Under the pieces are notes generated by a model. It did not search any database and was not told where the DNA came from. It worked only from the letters and a program-made list of their open reading frames with translations. A program made the translations under genes and the position numbers. A stretch of DNA of 49,375 nucleotides from Oscillospiraceae bacterium. Lineage in GTDB: Bacteria > Bacillota > Clostridia > UMGS1810. The DNA lies in the NCBI GenBank assembly GCA_021629085.1, contig JAJXRJ010000014.1, forward strand, positions 1 to 49,375, read 5' to 3'. Within the stretch, counting starts at the first letter, position 1. Each line of letters starts with the position of its first letter. This document shows, in pieces, positions 25,023 to 33,734 of the stretch.

Positions 25023-27113
25023 TTATTTTTGTTCTGCCAAGAGTGCATCCTTGCGTGAAAGGTTGATACGGCCCTGCTTGTCGATTTCCACAAGCTTTAC
25101 CATAATTTCATCTCCAATATTGACAACATCTTCTACTTTTTCCACCCGTTTTTTATCCAGCTTGGAAATGTGTACCAAACCGTCTTTGCCAGGCAGGAAT
25201 TCTACAAATGCGCCGAATGGAAGGATGCGCACCACTTTCCCATGATAGATTTTACCAACCTCCGGTTCTTCCACAATGGCGTCAATCATCGCTTTTGCAC
25301 GGTTTCCAGCATCCTGGTCAACCGCCAGAATAAATACGCTGCCATCATCTTCAATGTCAATTTTTGCACCGGTATCAGCAATAATCTTTTGAATAACCTT
25401 GCCGCCCGTGCCAATCACTTCCCGAATCTTTTCAGGGTCAATGTGCATGGTGATGGCCTTAGGCGCATATTTGGACAGATTTTCACGCGGTGCCGGAATG
25501 GCTTTTAGCATCACATCATCCAAAATATGCAGTCTTGCCACACGCGTTTTTTCCAGCGCTTCCTCAATCACCGCATACGAAAGGCCGTCCACTTTAATAT
25601 CCACTTGAATGGCCGTAATCCCCTTGTGTGTGCCGGCAACCTTAAAGTCCATATCGCCAAAGAAGTCTTCCAACCCCTGGATGTCCACCATGGTGACGTA
25701 GTCGTCGCCATCGGTTACCAAGCCGCAGGAAATACCTGCAACCGGTGCTTTAATGGGAACGCCCGCATCCATAAGCGCCAAAGTGCTGCCGCAAACACTG
25801 CCCTGTGAGGTGGAACCATTGGAACTGAGCACCTCAGACACCAGCCGGATGGCATACGGGAATTCATCCACCGAAGGGATGACCGGCTCCAGCGCACGCT
25901 CTGCCAATGCGCCATGCCCAATTTCACGCCGGCCGGGGCCACGGGACGGACGGGTTTCCCCCACACTGTAAGAGGGGAAATTATAGTGATGCATGTAGCG
26001 TTTTGTTTCAAATTCGTCAATGCCATCTAACATCTGCACATCTGCCATCGCGCCAAGTGTGGCAACGGTGAGCACCTGCGTCTGCCCGCGCGTGAAAAGG
26101 CCGGAGCCATGCGTGCGCGGAAGCAGGCCAACCTGTGCGTCCAGCGGCCGAATATCCAGCAATCCACGGCCGTCCACCCGTTTATGCTCACGCAAAATCC
26201 ACTTGCGCACAATCTCTTTTTGCAGCTTATAAATACACTCTCCCATTGCCGCCTCGGAGTCAGGATATTCCTCTAAAAACTGATCGGAAACCTCCTGTGT
26301 GACTGCAGAAATGTTTGCGTCACGCACCTTTTTATCGTCAGTATCCAGCGCAGCAGCGACCTTATCGTAAGCGAACGCCTTAATTTTTTCATACAGTTCT
26401 TCATCTACCGTAACCTTCGGATAATCGAACTTCTCTTTCCCGATTTTGGCAACGATAGAATCAATAAAATCGCAAATTTTGATAATTTCCTGATGTGCAA
26501 TTTTAATGGCTTTTAGCATAACTTCTTCCGACACTTCTTTTGCGCCGGCTTCTATCATAACCACTTTTTCGCGGGTTGCCGCAACAGTGAGCTCCAGTTC
26601 ACTCTTTTCACGCTGTGAAAGGTTGGGGTTGATGACAATTTCACCATCCACCAATCCGACAAACACACCGCCAATCGGTCCATGAAACGGGATATCTGAA
26701 ATGGAAAGCGCAATGGACGCGCCAATCATAGCGGCAATTTCCGGAGAATTGTCAATATCCACCGACAGGACAGTGGCGACAATGCTTACGTCATTGCGCA
26801 AATCTTTTGGAAACAGCGGGCGGATGGGCCGGTCAATGACGCGGGACGTTAAAATGGCCTTCTCGCTCGGTTTCCCCTCGCGGCGGATAAAGCCGCCGGG
26901 GATTTTCCCCACGGCATACAGCTTTTCTTCATAGTCCACACTCAGCGGGAAAAAGTCAATCCCGTCTCTGGGCTTGGCCGAAGCGGTGGCATTGACCAGC
27001 ACCGTAGTGTCGCCGTAGCGCACCAGCGCAGAACCGCTGCTTAACTGTGCCAGTTCGCCGGTTTCAATGGTGAGCGGCCGGCCGGCCAGCTCTGTGGTAA
27101 AGATATTTTTCAT
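25023..27113 (-). CDS. pnp: Polyribonucleotide nucleotidyltransferase (PNPase)
   Basis: 3'-5' phosphorolytic exoribonuclease and RNA-degradosome component, 696 residues. Two RNase PH-like domains are separated by a helical domain; the second carries FETKRYMHHYNFPSYSVGE and GRREIGHGALAERAL. KH (IREVIGTGGKVIQKI) and S1 (GKIYHGKVVRILPFGAFVEF) domains follow at the C-terminus. The start is ATG 27113 after GGGAGG. Its leader has two hairpins, one of which includes the ribosome-binding site, a setting consistent with the known autoregulation of pnp. No clear promoter of its own was found, so read-through from rpsO is likely. Confidence 0.97.
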   Translation of the reverse strand: MKNIFTTELAGRPLTIETGELAQLSSGSALVRYGDTTVLVNATASAKPRDGIDFFPLSVDYEEKLYAVGKIPGGFIRREGKPSEKAILTSRVIDRPIRPLFPKDLRNDVSIVATVLSVDIDNSPEIAAMIGASIALSISDIPFHGPIGGVFVGLVDGEIVINPNLSQREKSELELTVAATREKVVMIEAGAKEVSEEVMLKAIKIAHQEIIKICDFIDSIVAKIGKEKFDYPKVTVDEELYEKIKAFAYDKVAAALDTDDKKVRDANISAVTQEVSDQFLEEYPDSEAAMGECIYKLQKEIVRKWILREHKRVDGRGLLDIRPLDAQVGLLPRTHGSGLFTRGQTQVLTVATLGAMADVQMLDGIDEFETKRYMHHYNFPSYSVGETRPSRGPGRREIGHGALAERALEPVIPSVDEFPYAIRLVSEVLSSNGSTSQGSVCGSTLALMDAGVPIKAPVAGISCGLVTDGDDYVTMVDIQGLEDFFGDMDFKVAGTHKGITAIQVDIKVDGLSYAVIEEALEKTRVARLHILDDVMLKAIPAPRENLSKYAPKAITMHIDPEKIREVIGTGGKVIQKIIADTGAKIDIEDDGSVFILAVDQDAGNRAKAMIDAIVEEPEVGKIYHGKVVRILPFGAFVEFLPGKDGLVHISKLDKKRVEKVEDVVNIGDEIMVKLVEIDKQGRINLSRKDALLAEQK

Positions 27114-27124
27114 TTGTTTTTCCT

Positions 27125-27205
27125 CCCAATCGGTTGGGAACAAGCCATTTGCTTTAGCTATTAGATATGCGTTCTTTTCTTAAAAAACGGATATCTAATC
27201 GCTAA
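27125..27205 (-). promoter_or_regulatory. Structured leader of pnp
   Basis: The distal hairpin (27154-27205) has three helices separated by single mismatches: TTAGC/GCTAA, ATTAGATAT/ATATCTAAT and CGTT/AACG, around a 12-base loop. The proximal hairpin (CCCAA / TTGGG, about 27126-27138) abuts the ribosome-binding site of pnp. The layout resembles leaders cleaved by RNase III before PNPase autocontrol in enterobacteria. Function here is inference. Confidence 0.55.
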
Positions 27206-27249
27206 GGACAAACAGTTTGCACCCAAAATTTGTTTTTAGAATGAAACAA

Positions 27250-27283
27250 GACAAAGGCCGGTTTTTAAAAAACCGCCTTTGTC
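27250..27283 (-). terminator. Hairpin after rpsO (terminator or processing site)
   Basis: Long stem: GACAAAGGC / GCCTTTGTC plus GGTTTTT / AAAAACC with one bulge. The T-run after it is interrupted (TTGTTTCATT), so it may terminate only partially and let rpsO transcripts continue into pnp. Confidence 0.65.
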
Positions 27284-27296
27284 CATAATATATACA

Positions 27297-27560
27297 CTAT
27301 TTGCGGATGTTGAGTTTCTGGATGATGGCACGATAACGCTCAATGTCCACTTTCATTAAGTAGTTGAGCAAGCCTCTTCTGTCACCAACCATCTGCAAAA
27401 GGCCGCGCCGGGAATGGTGGTCCTTTTTATTCGTTTTTAAATGCTCGGTCAGATGATTGATGCGATAGGTTAAAATCGCAATCTGGACTTCCGGCGAACC
27501 GGTGTCTGTTTCGTGTAACTTGTACTCATTGATGATCTGTTGTTTTACTTCTTTTTGCAT
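27297..27560 (-). CDS. rpsO: 30S ribosomal protein S15
   Basis: Binds the central domain of 16S rRNA early in 30S assembly. 87 residues from ATG 27560, preceded by GGAGGTG. HETDTGSPEVQIA, the basic block KKDHHSRRGLLQMVGDRRGLLNYL and the C-terminal YRAIIQKLNIRK are the S15 signature. It has its own promoter and a folded leader, and lies upstream of pnp as in most bacteria. Confidence 0.97.
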   Translation of the reverse strand: MQKEVKQQIINEYKLHETDTGSPEVQIAILTYRINHLTEHLKTNKKDHHSRRGLLQMVGDRRGLLNYLMKVDIERYRAIIQKLNIRK

Positions 27561-27575
27561 GGTTTGCACCTCCAT

Positions 27576-27648
27576 AAAATTTTAAACGCCGTATCACAAA
27601 GGACAAGGTCTGGAGCATCCATAGCCCTTGTGATAGGTTAATAACTCT
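27576..27648 (-). promoter_or_regulatory. Folded leader of rpsO, likely S15 autoregulatory site
   Basis: An outer helix ATCACAAAGG / CCTTGTGAT (plus 27593-27602 with 27626-27634) encloses a small hairpin TGGA-GCA-TCCA (27611-27621). Several unrelated rpsO leaders that bind S15 share this kind of junction. No match to one specific class could be verified. Confidence 0.5.
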
Positions 27649-27651
27649 AGT

Positions 27652-27680
27652 AGTATACCACAAAACGAAAAATTTGTAAA
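27652..27680 (-). promoter_or_regulatory. Promoter of rpsO
   Basis: TTTACA (27680-27675), a 17-bp spacer and TATACT (27657-27652), with TGG immediately before the -10 (extended -10). It starts directly after ribF. Confidence 0.78.
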
Positions 27681-27695
27681 TACAAAACCTTAATT

Positions 27696-28568
27696 TTATT
27701 GAAAATATTTCCGGACGGCTGCACAGTCTGCCTGAAGCTGCATCGTTAAATCAGAGAGATTGGAAAACTGGATTTCCTCCCGGATTTTTCTTAGAAACGC
27801 CACCTGCACAACCTGGCCGTATAAATCTTTGTCAAAATCCAAAATATGCGTTTCTGCTTTGACTGCACTTCCCTGCTCCACCGTAGGATTGATGCCGATA
27901 TTGGTCATGCTGGGATGCCCGCCGGTTTTGGTGATATAAACGCCTCGTTTTGGAAGCAGCATTCCTTTTTCAAACTGAAAATTGATGGTGGGGAACCCAA
28001 GCGTCCGCCCCAGCATTTTCCCATGCAGCACGGTTGACGCAATGGTATATGCCCGGCCCAGCATTTGATTGGCTTTTTCCATCTCTCCCTGTGCAATATA
28101 GCCGCGGATATTGGTGCTGCTCACAATTTCACCAGCCACTTTTATCTTGTCCACAATTTCCACGCCGATTCCGCTTTCTTTGGCAAGCGCCGCAAGAAGG
28201 TGCACATCGCCTTCGCGGTTGTGCCCAAACCGCCAGTCGGCGCCGGCCACCACATAGCGCGCATGGAATTTTTTTAGCAGGATGTCATAAAAAAACTGAC
28301 GGGCGCTCATCGCTTTAAACGCATCGTTTAAGGCTGCAAAATAAACGCCGTCTGCGCCAGCCGCCATAAGCAGCGCCTGCTTTTCTTCCCGTCCGATCAT
28401 TGCGCCGGACTGGTTGGTGTCAAACGTAAAGACATAAAATTTTAACTGCTTTTGCCGTGCAATCTGCTTTGCGCGGCCCAATAAAAACTGGTGCCCTAAG
28501 TGCACGCCGTCAAACTTCCCGAGCGTTATTACACAGTCTGCAATTTTGGATTCTTTTTGTAGTTCCAT
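27696..28568 (-). CDS. ribF: Bifunctional riboflavin kinase / FAD synthetase
   Basis: Makes FMN from riboflavin and then FAD. 290 residues. The N-terminal nucleotidyltransferase has GKFDGVHLGH and the VSSTNIR motif. The C-terminal flavokinase has GRTLGFPTINFQ and ends with FLRKIREEIQF. It lies in the usual Firmicute place downstream of truB, 20 bp after its stop, and is the last gene of the nusA-infB cluster before rpsO. AAAGGTGG precedes the ATG. Confidence 0.96.
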   Translation of the reverse strand: MELQKESKIADCVITLGKFDGVHLGHQFLLGRAKQIARQKQLKFYVFTFDTNQSGAMIGREEKQALLMAAGADGVYFAALNDAFKAMSARQFFYDILLKKFHARYVVAGADWRFGHNREGDVHLLAALAKESGIGVEIVDKIKVAGEIVSSTNIRGYIAQGEMEKANQMLGRAYTIASTVLHGKMLGRTLGFPTINFQFEKGMLLPKRGVYITKTGGHPSMTNIGINPTVEQGSAVKAETHILDFDKDLYGQVVQVAFLRKIREEIQFSNLSDLTMQLQADCAAVRKYFQ

Positions 28569-28588
28569 CTGACCACCTTTATTTTTCG

Positions 28589-29482
28589 TCAGGATGTCCT
28601 GTAAAACGTCTTTTCTGTTGCCAACACATTGCGTCCGTTTTGGGAAGATACCAATCCAATGCCCAAAAATACATCCCCCTCACCGTAAATCCGGTAACGG
28701 CCAGCCGCAAGCGGCACTGTGGTGCGCGCGCCGTTTAAAAACCGACGCGCCGCTGCCTCGTCCGCCGTCCATGCGGGCAAATCCAAAAATACACGGTCGG
28801 TTTCAATGAGTGCATCCAAAAGCGCGCCCGCTTTTACGAGCGTTTCAAGCTGCTTTAAAGAAACTGCATCTTCCAGGCTAAAAATGGAAGACTTGGTACG
28901 TACAAGACGGGTCATACAGGCGCCACAGCCAAGCGCTTGACCAATGTCGTGGATAAGCGTGCGAACATAGGTGCCCTTAGAGCAACGGATCAAAAGCGTA
29001 CCTTGATTCTTTTCAAATGCCTGCACGTTTAATGCGTGCACCGTCACCTGTCGCGGCACGCGTTCCACTTCCACACCTTTCCTGGCAAGCTCATAGAGCT
29101 TTTTTCCGCCAATTTTTACCGCGGAATACATCGGCGGAATCTGAGAAATTTCGCCCACAAACTGCGAAACCACCTGCCGGAGCTGTGCTTCGCTTACAGA
29201 AACATCCCGGCGGCAAAGCACCGTTCCCGAGCTGTCCTGCGTATCTGTCTCCACCCCCAGCAAAAATCCAGCCACATATTCCTTATCGGTTTGCATAAGC
29301 ATGTCTGACACGCGTGTTGCCGTGCCAAGGCACACAGGCAAAACCCCGGTTGCATCCGGGTCGAGCGTACCTGTGTGGCCAACCCGTTTCATGCCGACAA
29401 TTTTGCGCACACAGTTGACCACATCGTGGGAGGTATAGCCTGGTTCTTTATTGATAACAAGAATTCCGTTAAGATTTTGCAT
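28589..29482 (-). CDS. truB: tRNA pseudouridine(55) synthase
   Basis: Forms pseudouridine 55 in the T-loop of tRNA. 297 residues from ATG 29482. Motifs include GILVINKEPGYTSHDVV, the catalytic Asp in GHTGTLDPDATGVLP, YSAVKIGGKKLYELARKG and CSKGTYVRTLIHDIG. The start lies inside the last codons of nrnA; ATG 29491 is an in-frame alternative. Neither has a strong ribosome-binding site, so translation is probably coupled to nrnA. Confidence 0.95.
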   Translation of the reverse strand: MQNLNGILVINKEPGYTSHDVVNCVRKIVGMKRVGHTGTLDPDATGVLPVCLGTATRVSDMLMQTDKEYVAGFLLGVETDTQDSSGTVLCRRDVSVSEAQLRQVVSQFVGEISQIPPMYSAVKIGGKKLYELARKGVEVERVPRQVTVHALNVQAFEKNQGTLLIRCSKGTYVRTLIHDIGQALGCGACMTRLVRTKSSIFSLEDAVSLKQLETLVKAGALLDALIETDRVFLDLPAWTADEAAARRFLNGARTTVPLAAGRYRIYGEGDVFLGIGLVSSQNGRNVLATEKTFYRTS

Positions 29483-30443
29483 GTCCGTCATAAAAAGCCT
29501 GCGACACCCGTTCCAGCACCAGCTGTTTTGCATCATCGTATGGCAGCGCAATGGTAGCACCAGCCGCGCGGCAGTGGCCGCCGCCGCCAAACGAAGAGGC
29601 AATTTCTGCAACGTTGATGTATGCATTGGAACGGAAGCTGGCTTTGATTTCCCGCTCCCCCTTCTCTTTCAAAAAGATTCCCACTTCTACCCCTTCAATG
29701 CTGCGTGGCAGTGAAACCAAATAGTCGGTTTCATCAAATCCCAGTCCCCATTTTGCAAGCTCAGCCTCATGCATGTGAATGAGCGCAACTTTTCCGCCTT
29801 CATATAGCTCCATCCCTGTAGCTGCAACGCCCAACAGCCGTATTTGTGAAAGGCTCAACGTGTCAAACAGGTGCTTGGACAGCTTAGAAACGTCAATCCC
29901 AAGCCCTATCAGGTTTGCGGCAATTTGATGCGTCGTTTTTGTGGTATTGGAATATTTAAAACTGCCCGTGTCACTCGCAATTGCACAGTAGAGCCATTCG
30001 GCGGTTTTTTTGTCCGGCACTTGTAAAAACAACTGTTCTGCCAATTGATAAATAATTTCCCCAGTTGCCGCGGCATTTGGATCTATGTAGTTATGGTTTG
30101 CAAAACCGGCATTGGTCATATGATGGTCAATGCAAGCGGTATCGGCTGCACGGTCAAACACGGTTGCCCGGAATATCCCCAGCCGCTCTGCATCTGCACA
30201 GTCCACCGCAATGGCAGCGTCAAACTGCATGGACATATCGCCGTCATACGAATGATCCCATATAAATTGTAAATTGACTGGAATTTTTTCTTCATAAAAA
30301 ATCCGCGCCGTTTTGCCTAAACGTTCCAATGTGCGGCAAAGCGCCAGGCAAGAGCCCAGCGCGTCCCCGTCAGGATTTTTGTGTGGGATGACCGCAAAGG
30401 ATTCGTGTGCTTCAAAAAATGGTTTTAATTCAAAAAGTTCCAC
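29469..30443 (-). CDS. nrnA: DHH-family phosphoesterase, nanoRNase/pAp phosphatase (NrnA)
   Basis: Degrades 2-5 nucleotide RNA fragments and dephosphorylates pAp. 324 residues from GTG 30443, five bases beyond the rbfA stop (positions 30444-30447 lie between) and after GAGGG. DHH-domain motifs are PHKNPDGDALGS, AVDCADAERLG, CIDHHMTNAGF and SDTGSFKY. The C-terminal DHHA1 motif is SFGGGGHCRAAGA. Genomic place between rbfA and truB is standard for Firmicutes. The end overlaps truB by 14 bp. Confidence 0.93.
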   Translation of the reverse strand: MELFELKPFFEAHESFAVIPHKNPDGDALGSCLALCRTLERLGKTARIFYEEKIPVNLQFIWDHSYDGDMSMQFDAAIAVDCADAERLGIFRATVFDRAADTACIDHHMTNAGFANHNYIDPNAAATGEIIYQLAEQLFLQVPDKKTAEWLYCAIASDTGSFKYSNTTKTTHQIAANLIGLGIDVSKLSKHLFDTLSLSQIRLLGVAATGMELYEGGKVALIHMHEAELAKWGLGFDETDYLVSLPRSIEGVEVGIFLKEKGEREIKASFRSNAYINVAEIASSFGGGGHCRAAGATIALPYDDAKQLVLERVSQAFYDGHAKS

Positions 30444-30447
30444 TGTC

Positions 30448-30801
30448 TTATCCCTCTTCGCCCGTTTTAATCTTATGGAGCAGCTCGCCGATGTGAATAC
30501 CATATTCCACTGAATTATCCAGCACAAATTTGAATTCCGGCGTCGTCCGCAAGTCCATACGCTGCGATATTTCCCGGCGGATATATCCTGCTGCGTTGTT
30601 GAGCCCCGAAATGGCGGCCTTCTTTTCTGCGTCTGTGCCCATTACACTGATGTGCGCCTTTGCATATTTTAAATCCTTCGTCACATCTACCGCGACAACA
30701 GAGGACATCTGATGCAATCTTGGATCCTTGAGCGAGCGAATGACACTGCTTAGCTCCCGTTTCAGCTCTTCTTTTATTCGTTCCAGTCGGTTCGAAGCCA
30801 T
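30448..30801 (-). CDS. rbfA: 30S ribosome-binding factor A
   Basis: Late 30S maturation and cold-adaptation factor with a KH-like fold, 117 residues from ATG 30801 after GGAGG. MASNRLERIKEELKREL at the N-terminus, KDPRL and AKAHISVM are typical. It lies 39 bp downstream of infB and directly before nrnA. Confidence 0.95.
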   Translation of the reverse strand: MASNRLERIKEELKRELSSVIRSLKDPRLHQMSSVVAVDVTKDLKYAKAHISVMGTDAEKKAAISGLNNAAGYIRREISQRMDLRTTPEFKFVLDNSVEYGIHIGELLHKIKTGEEG

Positions 30802-30840
30802 CAAAGAGCCTCCTTTCCTCAGGCAGCAGCCAATTGCCGC

Positions 30841-33120
30841 CTATTGTTTAATTTCTTCCATAATGAAGGATTCAATAATGTCTCCCTCTTTAATATCGTT
30901 AAAATTCTCAATTCCTATACCACATTCATAACCGGATGCCACTTCTTTTGCATCGTCTTTAAACCGCTTTAAGCTGCTCAAAACGCCTTCGTGAATAATG
31001 ATGCCGTCCCGCACAATGCGCGTCTGGGAATTCCTGGTAATTTTTCCATCCAATACATAGCCGCCGGCAATGGTTCCAACGCCGCTCACTTTAAACGTCT
31101 GGCGCACTTCAGCATGCCCCAGCACGTTCTCTTTGAATTTCGGCTCCAGCATCCCCTTCATAGCAGCCTCAATTTCTTCAATCGCGTGGTAAATAACACG
31201 ATATAACCGTATATCAACGTCTGCACGTTTGGCAGATGCAATGGCACCGCTATCCGGGCGCACATTAAATCCGACAATAATTGCATTGGACGCAGAAGCG
31301 AGCATGACGTCGGATTCGGTGATACCGCCCACGCCGCCGTGGATGCATTTGACGCGCACCTCTTCATTGCTCAATTTTTCAAGCGACTGCTTCACCGCTT
31401 CCACCGAGCCTTGTACATCCGCTTTTACAATGATATCAAGCTCTTTTACCTGGCCCTCTTTAATTTGATCAAACAGGGCGTCTAATGAGATCGCCTGCCG
31501 TGCCTGATTGTGCTCGTCCTTGATTTTCTGCTTGCGTTTTTCTACTACATCGCGCGCCTTGCGCTCATCAGTTACTACATAAAACAAATCGCCGCCATCC
31601 GGCACTTCGCTTAGGCCCACAACCTCAACAGGAACCGAAGGACCCGCTTTTTTGGCCGCATTTCCCCGATCGTCCACCATAGCGCGGATTCTCCCTACAG
31701 CCGTGCCTGCCACAATGATATCGCCTACGCGCAGCGTTCCATTTTGCACCAGTACAGTGGCAACCGGCCCGCGGCCTTTATCCAGCTGTGCCTCAATGAC
31801 CGTTCCCTTGGCCTTGCGGTCCGGATTGGCTTTAAGCTCCTTCATTTCCGCAACTAAAACTACCATTTCCAAAAGCTCGTCGATATTTTGCCTATATTTT
31901 GCAGAGATGGGCACACAAATCGTATCGCCCCCCCATTCTTCCGGCACCAGGTCGTACTCTGTGAGCTCTTGTTTGATTTTATCAGGGTTTGCCCCGTCTT
32001 TGTCAATTTTATTGATTGCGACAATAATGGTGACGCCCGCAGCCTTTGCATGGTTAATGGCTTCAACCGTTTGCGGCATAATTCCATCATCTGCCGCCAC
32101 CACCAAAATGGCAATATCTGTCACCTGTGCACCGCGCGCCCGCATAGCAGTAAACGCCTCATGGCCCGGGGTGTCTAAAAATGTGATTTTCTTGTCGTTG
32201 ATGCGCACCCGGTACGCGCCAATGTGCTGCGTAATGCCGCCCGCTTCGCCTGCAATGACATTGGTGTCGCGGATTGCGTCCAAAAGGGATGTTTTCCCGT
32301 GGTCAACGTGGCCCATAACAACTACAACCGGCGAGCGCGGTTTGAGGCTCTCCGGCGAATCTTCCGTGTCGTTAAAGAGCAAATCTTCCTCGGTGACAAT
32401 CACCTCTTTTTGAATGACAAACCCGAGATCCTCCCCTACCAAGGCTGCAGTATCAAAATCAATCACCTGACTGACAGATGCCATAATGCCAAGCTCAAAC
32501 AGCTTCTTTACAACCGTAGCGGCATTTAAATGCAGCCGATTTGCAAATTCACCGACTGAAATTTCATCCGGCACCAAAATCTCTTTTGTAACAGGCTTTT
32601 CCGCTTCCTGCTTCTGGCGATTGCGCTTATTTGCAGCAACATCAGGCTTTTTCTCTGAACGCTTGTGCTGGGCACCTTTTTTGAGCTTTTGCTTCTTTTG
32701 CACATTTTCTACAATGTCAGAGCTCACCAGCTTTTCAATTTTCTCTGTGTCCAGTTTTTCTAAGTCGACTGTGTTTTGCCGCGTGTCAACATGCTTTGTA
32801 TTGTCGGTTTTTACAATCTCAAGCTGCTCTTCCAAGATGGGCTCGGGCGGCAATTCGGGAGCGGGCGCTTCTTCCTTTTCCGGCGCTTTTGACGCCGCAT
32901 CCGCCTTTTTTTCCTCCAGCTTTTTGGCAAAGTATTCCTCCACCGTGCCGCCGTTGTCAAATTTATTGAGATATAGTGTAAAAATGAGGTTAATATCCTC
33001 CGGCGTCAGCTTCGCCATATGGTTTTTCATCACTTTCCCATAGTTTGCAAAATCCTGGAGCAAATCCTTGCTGGACAGGTTTAAATCTTTTGCGATTTCA
33101 TATATTTTGGGTTGTGCCAT
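30841..33120 (-). CDS. infB: Translation initiation factor IF-2
   Basis: GTPase that brings initiator tRNA to the 30S subunit and promotes subunit joining. 759 residues from ATG 33120, with GGAGGTG 6 bases upstream; upstream GTG codons at 33129 and 33123 are less well placed. N-terminal IF2_N helix (KIYEIAKDLNLSSKDLL), a charged low-complexity linker to about residue 190 and a second IF2_N unit. The G domain follows with GHVDHGKTSLLD, DTPGHEAF and NKID. Domains II-IV end with GYECGIGIENFNDI. The start overlaps the end of ylxQ by 23 bp. Confidence 0.97.
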   Translation of the reverse strand: MAQPKIYEIAKDLNLSSKDLLQDFANYGKVMKNHMAKLTPEDINLIFTLYLNKFDNGGTVEEYFAKKLEEKKADAASKAPEKEEAPAPELPPEPILEEQLEIVKTDNTKHVDTRQNTVDLEKLDTEKIEKLVSSDIVENVQKKQKLKKGAQHKRSEKKPDVAANKRNRQKQEAEKPVTKEILVPDEISVGEFANRLHLNAATVVKKLFELGIMASVSQVIDFDTAALVGEDLGFVIQKEVIVTEEDLLFNDTEDSPESLKPRSPVVVVMGHVDHGKTSLLDAIRDTNVIAGEAGGITQHIGAYRVRINDKKITFLDTPGHEAFTAMRARGAQVTDIAILVVAADDGIMPQTVEAINHAKAAGVTIIVAINKIDKDGANPDKIKQELTEYDLVPEEWGGDTICVPISAKYRQNIDELLEMVVLVAEMKELKANPDRKAKGTVIEAQLDKGRGPVATVLVQNGTLRVGDIIVAGTAVGRIRAMVDDRGNAAKKAGPSVPVEVVGLSEVPDGGDLFYVVTDERKARDVVEKRKQKIKDEHNQARQAISLDALFDQIKEGQVKELDIIVKADVQGSVEAVKQSLEKLSNEEVRVKCIHGGVGGITESDVMLASASNAIIVGFNVRPDSGAIASAKRADVDIRLYRVIYHAIEEIEAAMKGMLEPKFKENVLGHAEVRQTFKVSGVGTIAGGYVLDGKITRNSQTRIVRDGIIIHEGVLSSLKRFKDDAKEVASGYECGIGIENFNDIKEGDIIESFIMEEIKQ

Positions 33121-33439
33121 CACGACCACCTCCGTTTAAATTTCGTACCAGTGCAGCGCTAATCAGCTTTGCAAGTCCTTCGTCCATCACCGCCACCGCG
33201 GCGCTAAAAGAGGTTCCAATGCTGTGCCCCAGCGTTTCCATGGGGCCTGCCTCCATCAATGGAACATCATAGTATTTACAACTGTTTAAAATTGCCTTTC
33301 TTGCATTTTCCGACACGTCGTTTGCAATCACCGCCAACGCGCACGCACCGCTTGCAATTGCCTGCCTGCAATTTTTTTCGCCGCTTATAAGCTTCCCTGC
33401 TTTTTTTGCCAGGCCAAGCAGCCTGTATGCCTGTTCCAA
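33098..33439 (-). CDS. ylxQ: L7Ae-family RNA-binding protein (YlxQ)
   Basis: 113 residues from TTG 33439, giving MEQAYRLLGLAKKAGKLISG, the usual start of YlxQ-type L7Ae proteins. The core AIASGACALAVIANDVSENA is the L7Ae/L30e signature. In-frame start codons further upstream would run through ylxR and are rejected. These small proteins bind kink-turn RNA; the precise target of YlxQ is not established. It sits between ylxR and infB, overlapping infB, as in Bacillus. Confidence 0.9.
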   Translation of the reverse strand: MEQAYRLLGLAKKAGKLISGEKNCRQAIASGACALAVIANDVSENARKAILNSCKYYDVPLMEAGPMETLGHSIGTSFSAAVAVMDEGLAKLISAALVRNLNGGGRDGTTQNI

Positions 33440-33441
33440 TC

Positions 33442-33720
33442 CTATTCCCCCGTCTGTCTTTCCTGCCGCGCCTTGTTTAAAAGCGCTTCTATCACAGCAT
33501 TTGGCACCTCGCATTTTAACGTGCGGGAAAGCCGGTTTTTCTTTTGCGCTGCTAATATGCAGCTTTCGCTTGCGCAAAGATAAGCGCCGCGGCCGTCTGC
33601 ATGGCCGGTTTCATCCAAGGCAACACAGCCATTTGGATACCGTACAATGCGCAAAAGCTCATATTTGCCGTGTTTTTTCATGCATCCCATGCAGGTTCGG
33701 GTCAACGCCTTGTTTCGCAC
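33442..33720 (-). CDS. ylxR: YlxR/RnpM family protein
   Basis: 92 residues from GTG 33720, with GGGGTG upstream. The N-terminal RTCMGCMKKHGKYELLRIVR and the central GRGAYLCASESC match the YlxR family. Bacillus YlxR has been reported to bind and modulate RNase P (name RnpM). Located between nusA and ylxQ in the conserved cluster, with the ylxQ start 2 bp after its stop. Confidence 0.92.
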   Translation of the reverse strand: MRNKALTRTCMGCMKKHGKYELLRIVRYPNGCVALDETGHADGRGAYLCASESCILAAQKKNRLSRTLKCEVPNAVIEALLNKARQERQTGE

Positions 33721-33734
33721 CGTCGCACCCCGTT

